The translations under genes and the position numbers were made by a program. Source: Novosphingobium sp. (GTDB taxonomy: Bacteria > Pseudomonadota > Alphaproteobacteria > Sphingomonadales > Sphingomonadaceae). From it: DNA of 64,000 bases. The stretch lies in assembly GCF_020852455.1 (NCBI RefSeq), contig NZ_JADZAT010000010.1:310001-374000 (forward strand). The letters are read 5' to 3'. Below the pieces are notes generated by a model. The model was not told the origin of the DNA. It searched no databases and saw only the letters and a program-made list of their open reading frames with translations. Each line of letters starts with the position of its first letter. Within the stretch, counting starts at the first letter, position 1. Below, piece after piece: positions 1-8,933 of the stretch.

Positions 1-39
1 TCTGGGCGATCGGGCGATGGATGGATCGGCGCGGTATCT

Positions 40-1377
40 ATGTTCGCCTCTAGGCTGGTGCGCATCTGGCTGGCAGCGGTTTTGCTGGCCTTGGGCGATG
101 TCGCTCACGCCCGGGCCGTCTTGCTGATTTCAATCGATGGCCTGCGCCCCGCCGATGCGCTGGCAGAGGGCGGTCATGCCCCCAATCTGCGCCAGTTGGC
201 GCATGGGGGCATGTGGTCGGATCGGGTGCTGGGGACCATGCCCAGCCTGACCTATCCCGCGCACACCACGCTGGTCACCGGCGCCAGCCCGGCGCGGCAC
301 GGGATCGGCGGCAACGAAGCCTTCGATCCGCTGCGCCGCAACCAGGAAGGCTGGCTGTGGTACTTCAGCGATATCAAGGCCGATACGCTCTGGACCGCAG
401 CCCGGCGGCGGGGACTGAAGACCGCCGCGATCAACTGGCCGGTCACCGTTGGCGCGCCGATCGACTGGAATCTGCCGCAATACTGGCGCAGCGGCACAGC
501 TGAAGACAGCAAGCTGATCGCCGCGCTGGCATCGCCGGGCCTGGTTGGCTGGCTGGAACGCAAGACTGGCAAAACGATGCCGCTTTCGCGCGATGGTTCG
601 GCCGCTGCCGATGGCGTGCGGGCCGAATATGCAGCGGCCCTGTGGCAAGCCCATCGCCCGGCGTTGCTGGCGGTGCACCTTGAAAGCCTTGATCACGCCT
701 TGCACGATTTCGGCCCCGGTTCACCCGAAGCTGCGGTGACCCTGGCAAAGCTTGACCGGGTCGTGGCCAGGCTGGTCAGCACTGCGCGGCGGACCGATCC
801 TGCGATGGTGGTGATCGTTGTGTCCGACCACGGCTTTCTGCCGGTTGCCAAGGCGGTGAACCTTGACGCCGCCTTGCGCGATGCGGGGCTGCTGGTTGCT
901 GGCCCGGAAGGCGAGGTAACGGCCTGGCAGGCGGCGGTCTGGCCGATGAGCGGATCGGCGGCGATCGTCCTGCGCGATCCCGCTGACGCCGAAACCCGGG
1001 CCCGGACGCGCCGGGTGCTGGATGGTCTGGCGGCGGATCCCGCCAGCGGCATTGCCGCGATCCTCGATCCGGACGCGATCGGATCGGCAGGCGGAACCGG
1101 GCGCGCCGCCTTCTGGGTGGTGTTCAAGCCGGGCTACATCACCGGCGGCTATGCCTCTGGCGGCCTGCTGCAAGAGGCCTGGCTCAAGGGCAGTCACGGT
1201 CAGTTACCGCAGACCCCGGGGATGGAGGCGCTGTTCATTGCGTCGGGCCGGGGGATTGGTGCCAATCGCGCGCTGGGCCAGGTGGACATGCGCGCAATTG
1301 CCCCGCTGGTCGCGTTGACGATCGGCACCAGGCTGCGCGATGCCGAACTGCCCGGGATTGCCGTTCCGGTTCGCTAA
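40..1377 (+). CDS. Secreted alkaline-phosphatase-superfamily protein (nucleotide pyrophosphatase/phosphodiesterase type)
   Basis: Probably hydrolyses phosphodiester or pyrophosphate bonds outside the cytoplasm. Residues 1-26 form a signal peptide ending near HARA. The core begins with a metal-binding Asp in SIDGLRP (about residue 33), followed by SLTYPAH, where Thr71 matches the NPP nucleophile position. Later come SLDHALHDFG and VVSDHGF, the usual Asp/His metal ligands. At 445 residues it has the normal length of bacterial NPP-like enzymes. It converges on the efflux operon with a 7-base gap. The start is the first ATG that gives an intact signal peptide; no strong ribosome site is visible upstream. 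The substrate cannot be read from the sequence. Confidence 0.85.
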   Translation: MFASRLVRIWLAAVLLALGDVAHARAVLLISIDGLRPADALAEGGHAPNLRQLAHGGMWSDRVLGTMPSLTYPAHTTLVTGASPARHGIGGNEAFDPLRRNQEGWLWYFSDIKADTLWTAARRRGLKTAAINWPVTVGAPIDWNLPQYWRSGTAEDSKLIAALASPGLVGWLERKTGKTMPLSRDGSAAADGVRAEYAAALWQAHRPALLAVHLESLDHALHDFGPGSPEAAVTLAKLDRVVARLVSTARRTDPAMVVIVVSDHGFLPVAKAVNLDAALRDAGLLVAGPEGEVTAWQAAVWPMSGSAAIVLRDPADAETRARTRRVLDGLAADPASGIAAILDPDAIGSAGGTGRAAFWVVFKPGYITGGYASGGLLQEAWLKGSHGQLPQTPGMEALFIASGRGIGANRALGQVDMRAIAPLVALTIGTRLRDAELPGIAVPVR

Positions 1378-1384
1378 AGCCCTA

Positions 1385-3004
1385 TCAGTGTGGCAGGTCG
1401 GCAGCGTCGTTGCTGGGGGCAACAACCTTGGCCCGCAGGTCTGCCTTGGACATGAAGATCGTCAGCGGCACTACGGCAAAGCTCATCCACATCATCATGT
1501 AGAAATCGTCGATGTAGGCGATCATCGCGGCCTGACGGTTGACCTCGGCATCGATCACCCTCAGCGCGGTCTCACCCAGCGACTGGAAGCGGTCGATGGT
1601 CGAGAAATCGAGGATCGAGCTGAACGAGGCGGTGATCTTGCCGGCCAGATCGCTGTGGCTGATCTGCAGGTTGCGGCTGAGCATGGTGATCACCACCGAA
1701 ATCCCGATCGACGAGCCGATCGAGCGCGCCAGGTTGAGCAGGCTTGAACCATCGGTGCGCAGGTGCGGGGCGAGGGTGGAAAAAGCGCTGGCGTTCATCG
1801 GAATGAAGACCATGCCCATCCCGATCCCCTGGATGAAGCCCGACCAGGCGATATGCGAGCGGTCGGTCGCCAGGCTCCAGCCCGACATTTCCCACAGCGA
1901 AAAGCCGCAGATCGCAAAGCCCATCGCGATCAGCAGCCGCGGATCGAAGCCCTTGCGCACGATGATCCCCGACAGCTGCATGGTGATCAGGGTGCCAACC
2001 CCGCGCGGCATCATCGTTTCGCCGGTCTGGATCACGCTGTAGCCGAACAGGTGCTGTACCATTGGCGGCAACAGCGCCATGGTGGCGAACATCACCACCC
2101 CCATGATCAGGCTGAAGATCATCGCGAACAGGAAGTTGGGATCGGCAAACAGCAGCCGGTTGAACAGCGGCTCCTTGGCGGTGGTGAAGTGGATCGCGGC
2201 CATCCACAGGCATGAAACCGCCAGCCAGGCATAGAGCCAGATTTCGGCGCTTTCGAACCAGTCAACGTGATTGCCGCGATCAAGCAGCAGCTGGACCGAG
2301 GTGAGCAGCACCGCGATCAGCGCAAAACCGGTCAGGTCGAACCGGCGGCGCAGGATCGGGCGTGAAGGCAATTCGGCCGCGAGGATCGCCAGCGAAACCG
2401 CCCCCAGCGGCACGTTGACATAGAACACCGCACGCCAGTTCCAGTTCTCGGTCAGCCAGCCGCCCAGAATTGGCCCCAGGATTGGCCCGACCATGATCCC
2501 CATTCCCCAGACCGCCATCATCTGTGACTGGCGCGAAGGCTTGTTGGTATCGACCATCGCGGCCTGGCTGAGCGGTGAGATGAACGCCCCGGTCGCCCCC
2601 TGAAGTGCGCGGAACAGCACCATCTGAGTGACGTTCTGGGCCATGCCGCAAAGCATCGAGGACAGCACGAAGCCCGCAACCGAGAAGATGAACAGCCGCC
2701 GCGAACCGACCCGGTCGGCCAGCCAGCCGGTGATCGGCATGGCCACCGCCACGGCGACGATATAGCTGGTAAGCACCCAGCTGATCTCGTCGCTGGTGGC
2801 GCCCAGGGTCGATTGCATGTGCGGGATCGCGACGTTGGCGATCGTCGAATCGAGGATCTGCAACAACGAGGCGAGCATGGTGCCGATCGCCAGCAGCAAG
2901 GGGTTGCTGGTTGGCAGCAAGGCCACGTCATCCTCGGGACGCAGCTGGTTCGAGGCTGCTGGGGCAGGTCGCCCCTTGCCGGGAGCTGCCGCGGCGCTGG
3001 CCAT
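1385..3004 (-). CDS. emrB: DHA2-family MFS drug efflux transporter (EmrB/QacA type)
   Basis: Inner-membrane proton-driven multidrug exporter, the likely pump of an EmrAB-type tripartite system. The 539-residue protein is long and hydrophobic, consistent with 14 transmembrane helices. It carries the family signatures WVLTSYIVAVAVAMPITGWL and, just after, LADRVGSRRLF (MFS motif A), and WNWRAVFYVNVPLG near the fourth and fifth helices. The N-terminal 40 residues are Ala/Pro-rich and cytoplasmic. The gene starts 10 bases after the emrA-like gene in the same operon, which supports the pairing. No outer-membrane TolC-like partner lies nearby. The symbol is used by analogy; drug specificity is unknown. 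Confidence 0.88.
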   Translation of the reverse strand: MASAAAAPGKGRPAPAASNQLRPEDDVALLPTSNPLLLAIGTMLASLLQILDSTIANVAIPHMQSTLGATSDEISWVLTSYIVAVAVAMPITGWLADRVGSRRLFIFSVAGFVLSSMLCGMAQNVTQMVLFRALQGATGAFISPLSQAAMVDTNKPSRQSQMMAVWGMGIMVGPILGPILGGWLTENWNWRAVFYVNVPLGAVSLAILAAELPSRPILRRRFDLTGFALIAVLLTSVQLLLDRGNHVDWFESAEIWLYAWLAVSCLWMAAIHFTTAKEPLFNRLLFADPNFLFAMIFSLIMGVVMFATMALLPPMVQHLFGYSVIQTGETMMPRGVGTLITMQLSGIIVRKGFDPRLLIAMGFAICGFSLWEMSGWSLATDRSHIAWSGFIQGIGMGMVFIPMNASAFSTLAPHLRTDGSSLLNLARSIGSSIGISVVITMLSRNLQISHSDLAGKITASFSSILDFSTIDRFQSLGETALRVIDAEVNRQAAMIAYIDDFYMMMWMSFAVVPLTIFMSKADLRAKVVAPSNDAADLPH

Positions 3005-3014
3005 CGGCCGCGCC

Positions 3015-4079
3015 TTAGCGCCGCCGCCCGTCAGTGAAGACCTTGACCTTCACCGACAGGCCCGAAATCAGCGCCCGCGGACTGGGTTCGTCAAACACGA
3101 TCCGCACCGGCACGCGCTGGGTCACCTTGACCCAGTTGCCGGTCGCGTTCTGGGCGGGGAGGACCGAGAATTCGCTGCCCGTTCCCGCGCCGATCGAGGC
3201 GACGTGCGCCTTCAGCACCAGCCCGGGATAGGCGTCAAAGCGGATCTCGGCCGGTTGGCCGGGGCGCATGTCGGCCAGATCGGTTTCCTTGAAATTGGCC
3301 TCGATATAGGCCGATCCGTCGGCCACCAGGGTCAGCGCCGGGACCCCCGTGATCAGATCCTGGCCCAGTTGCAGGCGTCCGGCCTGGCTGACCAGCCCGC
3401 TGACCGGCGCGCGCACTTCGGTGCGGCGCAGGCTGAGTTCGGCGACATTGCGCTGCGCCCGTGCGGCGGCCAGCTGGGGATAGACGCCCGGAACCTGGGT
3501 GCCGGTCGATAGCTTGGCGGCGGCCTCGTCGCGCTTGGCCTGGGCCATGCGCAGCTGCTCCTGCGCCATCGACACCTGGTGCTGGGCGGCTTCATAGGCA
3601 GCCTTGGTGGTGAAGCCCTTCTTCCACAGCGCTTCCTGGCGTTGCAGGTTGGAGCGGGCAAAGGCGATCTGTTCCTGCGCGGCGGAAATATCCGCGCCCG
3701 ACAGCGCGGTTGAATTGGCCAGTGCGGTCTCGCTCGCCTGGGCATTGGCGATCGAGGCATCGGCCTGCGCCATCTGCAGCTGGAACGGTTCGGGATCGAT
3801 CCGGAACAGCAGGTCACCGGCCTTCACGTGCTGGTTTTCCTTCACCAGCACATCGACGATCTTGCCGCTGACTTCGCCGCTGACCGAAACCTTGTCGAGA
3901 TGGACATAGGCATTGTCGGTCGAAACCTGGCCCTGCAGGCTGCGCCAATAGGTCACGCCGCCGATGATCATGACGATCGGCAGCGAAAGCATCAGCGCCA
4001 GCCGGCCCCAGTGTTTCTTCGGCTTGGGCACCACCGGCTCGTCGACGGGAATTTCAATTTGTGGATCACGTTCAGCCAT
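3015..4079 (-). CDS. emrA: HlyD/EmrA-family periplasmic adaptor of an MDR efflux pump
   Basis: Membrane-fusion protein linking the inner-membrane pump to an outer-membrane channel. From the chosen ATG (MAERDPQIEIPV) there is a short cytoplasmic tail, one TM helix (LALMLSLPIVMIIGGVTYW), a split biotinyl-lipoyl domain (VSGEVSGKIVDVLVKENQ and later VRAPVSGLVSQAG), and a coiled-coil hairpin between them. The upstream in-frame ATG at 4145 would add 22 residues lying inside the marR gene. The internal start overlaps the marR stop by 8 bases and is preferred. The 354-residue length is typical of EmrA. Confidence 0.88.
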   Translation of the reverse strand: MAERDPQIEIPVDEPVVPKPKKHWGRLALMLSLPIVMIIGGVTYWRSLQGQVSTDNAYVHLDKVSVSGEVSGKIVDVLVKENQHVKAGDLLFRIDPEPFQLQMAQADASIANAQASETALANSTALSGADISAAQEQIAFARSNLQRQEALWKKGFTTKAAYEAAQHQVSMAQEQLRMAQAKRDEAAAKLSTGTQVPGVYPQLAAARAQRNVAELSLRRTEVRAPVSGLVSQAGRLQLGQDLITGVPALTLVADGSAYIEANFKETDLADMRPGQPAEIRFDAYPGLVLKAHVASIGAGTGSEFSVLPAQNATGNWVKVTQRVPVRIVFDEPSPRALISGLSVKVKVFTDGRRR

Positions 4080-4509
4080 TGACGGCCACCCCCGGGCTGC
4101 GCCCGCCTGCAAAATTGGTCCGGATTGTTTCAAGCAACTGGGCAAGATTTTCGCGCTGGGGAGCGGTGACGCCCTGCAGCATCTGCTCCTCCAGCCCGTC
4201 CAGGCTTTCGCGGGCCTCGTCGATCTTCTGCCGGCTCAGGTCGGTCAGGTGGATCCGCCAGGCGCGGCGGTCGGCCGGGTCGGGGCGGCGCTCGATCAGG
4301 CCGGATTCGACCATCCGGTCAACCAGCCGGCCCAGCGTGATCGGCTCCACTTCCAGCCGCTCGGCATAGAAGCCCTGGTTCTCACCCTCGTTGATCGCCA
4401 GGTTGAGCAGCAGCCGCGCCTGGGCGCTGGTCATGCCCAGCAGCCGCATCCGCCCGTCAAAGGCGCGGCGCAGCAGGCGTGCGGTATCGCTGAGTAAATA
4501 AGCTGTCAT
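4072..4509 (-). CDS. MarR-family transcriptional regulator of the efflux operon
   Basis: Winged-helix repressor, probably controlling itself and the downstream emrAB-like genes. The sequence has the MarR pattern: an N-terminal helix (LLSDTARLLRRAFDGRM), a DNA-binding segment (GFYAERLEVEPITLGRLVDRM), and a wing with PADRRAWRIHLTD. Three ATGs are possible (4539, 4515, 4509). The 4509 start is chosen because a weak GAAG lies 8 bases upstream and because the 4539 start would run through an AT-rich palindrome that looks like the operator. It overlaps the emrA start by 8 bases, so the three genes are translationally linked. Confidence 0.85.
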   Translation of the reverse strand: MTAYLLSDTARLLRRAFDGRMRLLGMTSAQARLLLNLAINEGENQGFYAERLEVEPITLGRLVDRMVESGLIERRPDPADRRAWRIHLTDLSRQKIDEARESLDGLEEQMLQGVTAPQRENLAQLLETIRTNFAGGRSPGVAVNG

Positions 4510-4526
4510 GGACATGGCTTCGATAC

Positions 4527-4550
4527 ATATAATAGCCATGCTTATAATAC
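4527..4550. promoter_or_regulatory. Putative MarR operator/promoter
   Basis: An AT-rich stretch in an otherwise GC-rich region, containing ATAATAGCCATGCTTATAAT. It matches its own reverse complement at 14 of 20 positions. It lies immediately upstream of the marR-emrAB operon and overlaps the more distal candidate ATG of marR, as expected for an autoregulatory MarR site. This is inferred from symmetry and position only. Confidence 0.4.
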
Positions 4551-4581
4551 AAGTGGGCCGGTATCGAATTTTTGGGCCGGA

Positions 4582-5433
4582 TCAGCCCGGACGGGTCGCC
4601 CGCAAGGCCTGGAGCACCGGATGGGCCGGGCCGAACTGCGCCGCCCAGTGCGCGCCAAAGGCCAGGCCGACCCGGCGGTTGAGCGTGAACTGGTCAAGCG
4701 GCACCATGGCCAAACCCGGCCCGCCCAGCGAACGCGGGGCGACCGTGACGCCCAGCCCCGCACGGACCATCGCCAGCGCGCGCTGATCGTTGGCGGAGCG
4801 CAGCGCAAAGCGCGGACGCACGCCGCGTTCGGTGAAGAACCGGCTGGTCTCGCCCAGTACTTCGCACGATCGCCGCGCGATCATTGTCTCACCCGCAACC
4901 TGACTGGCGCTGACGCTGTCTGCCCCGGCCAGCGGATGCGCGGCGGGCAGGGCCAGGCAATAGTCCTCTTCCAGCAGCACTTCGCCCGTGCCGGGGGCCA
5001 GCAGGGTCAGCGCCAGATCGATCGAACCGTTGGCCAGCGCGGCATTCAGCTCGCGCTCGCCGCCCTCGCTCAGTTCGAGCGGCTCGGACCCGGCGTAGGC
5101 GGCGATTGCGGCCTCCAGCCAGGCCAAAGGCACAGTATCAAGCACCCCCAGCCGGATCGGGCGCAGCGGCGCGGGCAGGCTGCCGACCTGCACCTCGGCC
5201 TGGTGAAACCCGGCCTCGATCCCGCGCGCCAGCGGCAGCAGCGCATTGCCCGCCGGGGTCAGCCGGATCCGCCGCCGCTCACGCACGAACAGGCGCGTGC
5301 CCAGCTGCCGCTCAAGCTCGGCAATCCCGCCCGACAGCGATGGCTGCGCGACATTGAGCGCATTGGCCGCGCGGGTGAAATTGCCGGTATCGACCACGGC
5401 CAGGAACTGGCGAAGCTGGGTGCGGCTTAACAT
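4582..5433 (-). CDS. LysR-family transcriptional regulator
   Basis: One-component regulator divergent from the leucine-degradation genes. The N-terminal winged helix-turn-helix is clear (LRQFLAVVDTGNFTRAANAL followed by VAQPSLSGGIAELERQLG), and the C-terminal 190 residues form a PBP2-like effector domain. At 283 residues it is slightly shorter than the usual 290-310. Divergence from ivd with a 118-base spacer suggests control of the liu operon, but the inducer is unknown. A perfect ATAGGAT-C-ATCCTAT palindrome overlaps its own start codon, pointing to autoregulation. A role in the marR side of the locus is less likely. Confidence 0.88.
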   Translation of the reverse strand: MLSRTQLRQFLAVVDTGNFTRAANALNVAQPSLSGGIAELERQLGTRLFVRERRRIRLTPAGNALLPLARGIEAGFHQAEVQVGSLPAPLRPIRLGVLDTVPLAWLEAAIAAYAGSEPLELSEGGERELNAALANGSIDLALTLLAPGTGEVLLEEDYCLALPAAHPLAGADSVSASQVAGETMIARRSCEVLGETSRFFTERGVRPRFALRSANDQRALAMVRAGLGVTVAPRSLGGPGLAMVPLDQFTLNRRVGLAFGAHWAAQFGPAHPVLQALRATRPG

Positions 5434-5446
5434 AGGATCATCCTAT
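5432..5446. promoter_or_regulatory. LysR-type operator (T-N11-A palindrome)
   Basis: ATAGGATCATCCTAT is a perfect inverted repeat with 7-base arms and a 1-base centre, and contains the T-N11-A core typical of LysR regulators. It covers the first bases of the lysR start codon and faces the divergent ivd gene. This is the expected place for a site that represses lysR and activates the divergent operon. Confidence 0.6.
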
Positions 5447-5551
5447 ACAACTCTGCACTTAAATCCAGTTTTTCTAATTTCAGTCGCCGGGTTATCGTGC
5501 CACCGTCACGATCCGTGAGCGGCCTGTCAAAGGCCCGAGAGAGGAATACCG

Positions 5552-6718
5552 ATGCGCGCCACCCCCGACTTTGATTTCGGCCTGACCGAAAGCGCCCAGA
5601 TGATCCGCGAGGCGGCGGGCCGCTTTGCCGACGAACAGATCCTGCCGCTCGCGGCAGAGATCGACGCCAACGACCGCTTCCCGCGCGAACTGTGGCAGCC
5701 GATGGGCGAACTGGGCCTGCACGGGATCACCGTGGAAGAGGAATGGGGCGGGCTGGGGCTGGGCTATCTCGACCATGTTATCGCGGTTGAGGAAGTCAGC
5801 CGGGCCTCGGGCGCGGTCGGGCTGTCCTATGGCGCGCACAGCAACCTGTGCGTCAACCAGATCCGTCGCTGGGGCAATGACGAGCAGAAGGCGAAGTACC
5901 TGCCGGGGCTGATCAGCGGTGAGCACGTCGGCAGCCTGGCCATGTCCGAAGCCGGGGCCGGATCGGACGTCGTCTCGATGAAGCTCAAGGCCGATACGGT
6001 GCCGGGCGGTTTTCGGCTTAACGGCACCAAGTTCTGGATCACCAACGGCACCTATGCCGATACCCTGGTGGTCTATGCCAAGACCGCGCCCGAAGCAGGA
6101 TCGCGCGGGATCACCGCCTTCCTGATCGAGAAGGGCATGCCCGGTTTCTCGATCGGTCAGAAGATCGACAAGATGGGCCTGCGCGGCAGCCCGACCTGCG
6201 AACTGGTGTTCGACGATTGCTTCGTCCCCGAAGAACAGGTGATGGGGCCGATGCACGGCGGGGTCGGCGTGCTGATGAGCGGGCTGGACTATGAACGCGT
6301 GGTGCTGGCCGGCATGCAGATCGGGATCATCCAGGCCTGCCTCGACGTCGTCATCCCCTATGTTCGGGAACGCAAGCAGTTCGGCAAGCCGATCGGCAGC
6401 TTCCAGCTGATGCAGGCCAAGGTCGCCGACATGTATGTCGCGATGCAATCGGCACGGGCCTATGTCTATGCCGTGGCCAAGGCCTGCGATGCCGGGCAGA
6501 CCACCCGCTTCGACGCGGCGGGCGCGATCCTGCTGGCCAGCGAAAACGCCTTCCGCGCCGCGGGTGAGGCGGTGCAGGCACTGGGCGGGGCAGGCTATAC
6601 CAAGGACTGGCCGGTCGAACGCTTCCTGCGCGATGCCAAGCTGCTCGATATCGGCGCGGGGACCAATGAGATCCGCCGGATGCTGATCGGGCGCGAGCTG
6701 ATCGGGGCGGGGGCATGA
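5552..6718 (+). CDS. ivd: Isovaleryl-CoA dehydrogenase
   Basis: FAD enzyme oxidising isovaleryl-CoA to 3-methylcrotonyl-CoA in leucine degradation. The 388-residue protein has the three acyl-CoA dehydrogenase domains. Signatures seen are [18 protein letters not shown] and [18 protein letters not shown] in the middle domain, and [20 protein letters not shown] at the C terminus. The catalytic base lies in the position special to this subfamily: Glu248 in [12 protein letters not shown]. The next gene, for the carboxylase that uses its product, overlaps its stop codon by ATGA. An RBS-like GAGAGGA precedes the ATG. Paralogous acyl-CoA dehydrogenases lack this Glu placement. Confidence 0.95.
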   Translation: MRATPDFDFGLTESAQMIREAAGRFADEQILPLAAEIDANDRFPRELWQPMGELGLHGITVEEEWGGLGLGYLDHVIAVEEVSRASGAVGLSYGAHSNLCVNQIRRWGNDEQKAKYLPGLISGEHVGSLAMSEAGAGSDVVSMKLKADTVPGGFRLNGTKFWITNGTYADTLVVYAKTAPEAGSRGITAFLIEKGMPGFSIGQKIDKMGLRGSPTCELVFDDCFVPEEQVMGPMHGGVGVLMSGLDYERVVLAGMQIGIIQACLDVVIPYVRERKQFGKPIGSFQLMQAKVADMYVAMQSARAYVYAVAKACDAGQTTRFDAAGAILLASENAFRAAGEAVQALGGAGYTKDWPVERFLRDAKLLDIGAGTNEIRRMLIGRELIGAGA

Positions 6719-8316
6719 GCGCGCCCACTCTCACCACCACCCTCAACCTCGATGACCCGCAGGCGCAGGCCCGCGCGGCGCATAACCGGGCGCTGGCTGA
6801 CGAGCTGCGCGCGCGGGTGGCCGAAGCCGCGCTGGGCGGGAACGAGAAGAGCCGTGAGCGGCATACCGCGCGCGGCAAACTGCTGCCGCGTGAGCGGGTG
6901 GAGCGGCTGCTCGATCCCGGCTCGCCCTTGCTCGAGATCGGCCAGCTGGCGGCAGATGGCGTCTATGGCGAAGATATTCCCGGTGCCGGGATCATTACCG
7001 CGATCGGGCGGGTTTCGGGCCGCCAGTGCATGATCGTGGCCAACGATGCCACGGTGAAGGGCGGCACTTACTACCCGCTGACGGTCAAGAAGCATCTGCG
7101 CGCGCAGGAAATTGCCGAGGCGAACCACCTGCCGTGCATCTATCTGGTCGATAGCGGCGGGGCCAACCTGCCGCATCAGAGCGAAGTCTTCCCGGATCGC
7201 GACCACTTCGGCCGGATCTTCTTCAACCAGGCGAACATGAGCGCCAAGGGCATTCCCCAGATCGCCTGCGTGATGGGCAGCTGCACCGCCGGCGGGGCCT
7301 ATGTCCCGGCGATGAGCGACGAGACGGTGATCGTGCGCGAACAGGGCACGATCTTTCTGGCCGGCCCGCCGCTGGTCAAGGCCGCGACCGGTGAGGAGAT
7401 CAGTGCCGAGGATCTGGGTGGCGGCGACCTTCACGCCCGCAAGAGCGGCGTGGTCGATCACCTGGCCGAGAATGACGAACACGCGCTGACCATCGTCCGC
7501 GATATCGTTTCGCACCTGGGTCCGCGTCACGATCACGGCCTGCCGCTGCAGGACCCGCGCGCGCCGAAGTTCGACCCCGAAGAGCTCTACGCCGTGGTCC
7601 CCGAAGACGTCCGCGCGCCCTATGATGTGCACGAAGTGATCGCCCGGCTGGTCGATGGCAGCGAGTTTCACGAATTCAAGGCGCATTACGGCAGCACGCT
7701 GGTTTGCGGCTTTGCCCACCTGTGGGGCATGCCGGTGGCGATCCTGGCCAACAACGGCGTGCTGTTTTCCGAAAGCGCGCAGAAGGGCGCACACTTCATT
7801 GAGCTGGCCTGCCAGCGCAAGATCCCGCTGCTGTTCCTGCAGAACATTTCGGGCTTCATGGTCGGCGGCAAGTATGAGGCGGAAGGGATCGCCAAGCACG
7901 GCGCCAAGCTGGTGACGGCGGTGGCCACCGCCACGGTGCCCAAGATCACCGTGCTGATCGGCGGCAGCTTTGGCGCGGGCAATTACGGCATGTGCGGCCG
8001 CGCCTACTCGCCCCGCTTCCTGTTCTCGTGGCCCAACAGCCGGATTTCGGTGATGGGCGGCGAGCAGGCCGCGAGCGTTCTCGCCACCGTCCACCGCGAT
8101 GCGGAGACATGGACCCCCGAACAGGCGGAAGCGTTCAAGGCCCCGATCCGGCAGAAGTACGAGGACGAAGGCAACCCCTACCACGCCACCGCGCGGCTGT
8201 GGGATGATGGGGTGATCGACCCGGCGCAGACCCGCGACGTGCTGGGGCTGGCGCTGGCGGCGGCGCTGGAGGCTCCGATACCGGAGCGGCCGGCGTTTGG
8301 GGTGTTCCGGATGTGA
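6715..8316 (+). CDS. liuB: Methylcrotonyl-CoA carboxylase, carboxyltransferase (beta) subunit
   Basis: Transfers carboxyl from biotin to 3-methylcrotonyl-CoA, giving 3-methylglutaconyl-CoA. The 533-residue length and the two crotonase-like carboxyltransferase halves fit the family: [20 protein letters not shown] and [17 protein letters not shown] in the N half, [19 protein letters not shown] and [19 protein letters not shown] in the C half. The methylcrotonyl-specific subfamily is supported by linkage to ivd and liuD. It is translationally coupled to ivd through ATGA. In most relatives liuD or a hydratase follows directly; here a DUF559 cassette intervenes. Confidence 0.95.
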   Translation: MSAPTLTTTLNLDDPQAQARAAHNRALADELRARVAEAALGGNEKSRERHTARGKLLPRERVERLLDPGSPLLEIGQLAADGVYGEDIPGAGIITAIGRVSGRQCMIVANDATVKGGTYYPLTVKKHLRAQEIAEANHLPCIYLVDSGGANLPHQSEVFPDRDHFGRIFFNQANMSAKGIPQIACVMGSCTAGGAYVPAMSDETVIVREQGTIFLAGPPLVKAATGEEISAEDLGGGDLHARKSGVVDHLAENDEHALTIVRDIVSHLGPRHDHGLPLQDPRAPKFDPEELYAVVPEDVRAPYDVHEVIARLVDGSEFHEFKAHYGSTLVCGFAHLWGMPVAILANNGVLFSESAQKGAHFIELACQRKIPLLFLQNISGFMVGGKYEAEGIAKHGAKLVTAVATATVPKITVLIGGSFGAGNYGMCGRAYSPRFLFSWPNSRISVMGGEQAASVLATVHRDAETWTPEQAEAFKAPIRQKYEDEGNPYHATARLWDDGVIDPAQTRDVLGLALAAALEAPIPERPAFGVFRM

Positions 8317-8933
8317 TGGTGGCGGTTACCTCTCCACCACCGCTTCGCGGCGGTCCCCCTCCCCGTTCCGGGGAGGTTCTGGCCTCGAAGCAAATACCTC
8401 CCCGGAACGGGGAGGGGGACCGCCAGCCGCAGGCTGGTGGTGGAGGGGTGCTGTCCGCATCGGATCAGGCCTTCCGCACCGCAAAGCGTGAGCGCCGCTC
8501 GGGCAACCTGCCCGAAGCCCTTGTCTGGCGCGAACTGCGCAAGCGGCCCGGCGGGTTCAAGTTCCGCCGCCATCATCCTTTCAGCGAACTGGTGCTGGAT
8601 TTCGCCTGTCTTGAACGCCGCGTGGTGATCGAGATTGATGGCAAGGCCCACGATATGGGCGAGCGGCCAGAGCGCGACATTCGCCGCGATGCCTTCCTGC
8701 ATTCGCGCGGATTTGCGGTGCTGCGCATTCCGGCGAGCTTTGTGCTCAAGGATCTGAATGCTGCGATTGAAGGGATCGTTGCGTTCTGTTCTGAACAATC
8801 ACCCCTCCACCACCGGACTGCGTCCGGCGGTCCCCCTCCCCGTTCCGGGGAGGTCTTAAGGGGCGCAATCCAAACACCTCCCCGGAATGGGGAGGGGAAC
8901 CACGCCAAAGGCAGTGGTGGAGGGGCCACATGA
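8316..8933 (+). CDS. DUF559-domain protein (restriction-endonuclease-like fold), frame extended through flanking repeats
   Basis: The core (about residues 46-165) is a DUF559 domain related to the Vsr/PD-(D/E)XK fold: LPEALVWRELRKRPGGFKFR, then LDFACLERRVVIEIDGKAHD and RDAFLHSRGFAVLRIPASFV. Function is unknown; nuclease activity is inferred only from the fold. The frame opens at a TGATG overlap with the liuB stop and closes in an ATGA overlap with liuD. Both ends are translated from palindromic repeats, giving Pro/Gly-rich tails. A GTG at 8448 is an alternative start that yields just the domain. The unit looks like a repeat-borne cassette inserted into the liu operon without breaking coupling. 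Confidence 0.75.
   Translation: MVAVTSPPPLRGGPPPRSGEVLASKQIPPRNGEGDRQPQAGGGGVLSASDQAFRTAKRERRSGNLPEALVWRELRKRPGGFKFRRHHPFSELVLDFACLERRVVIEIDGKAHDMGERPERDIRRDAFLHSRGFAVLRIPASFVLKDLNAAIEGIVAFCSEQSPLHHRTASGGPPPRSGEVLRGAIQTPPRNGEGNHAKGSGGGAT
8330..8448. repeat. Palindromic dispersed repeat, copy 1
   Basis: A large inverted repeat: an arm with CTCCACCACCGC, GCGGTCCCCCTCCCCG and TTCCGGGGAGG is mirrored by CCTCCCCGGAACGGGGAGG and later GGTGGTGGAGG. The loop is about 18 bases. The same architecture recurs at 8802-8925 on the other side of the DUF559 core, and shorter relatives occur near 33770, 36175, 36622 and 44340. Confidence 0.85.
8802..8925. repeat. Palindromic dispersed repeat, copy 2
   Basis: Second copy of the element at 8330-8448, with the same CCTCCACCACCG outer arm, GGTCCCCCTCCCCGTTCCGG inner arm and mirrored arms, but a different loop (CTTAAGGGGCGCAATCC). 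Together the copies flank the DUF559 gene. The 3' arm reaches the ribosome-binding region of liuD (GGTGGAGGGGCCACATG), so the repeat appears to supply that gene's Shine-Dalgarno sequence. Confidence 0.85.

Noticed and set aside
6595..8184. A 529-codon minus-strand frame opposite liuB
   Set aside because: Shadow of liuB; low-complexity His/Arg/Gln composition and no domain.
8448..8933. GTG at 8448 as the only DUF559 start
   Set aside because: Possible, but the GGAGGGG touches the codon with no spacing, and the TGATG overlap with liuB gives a better-placed start.
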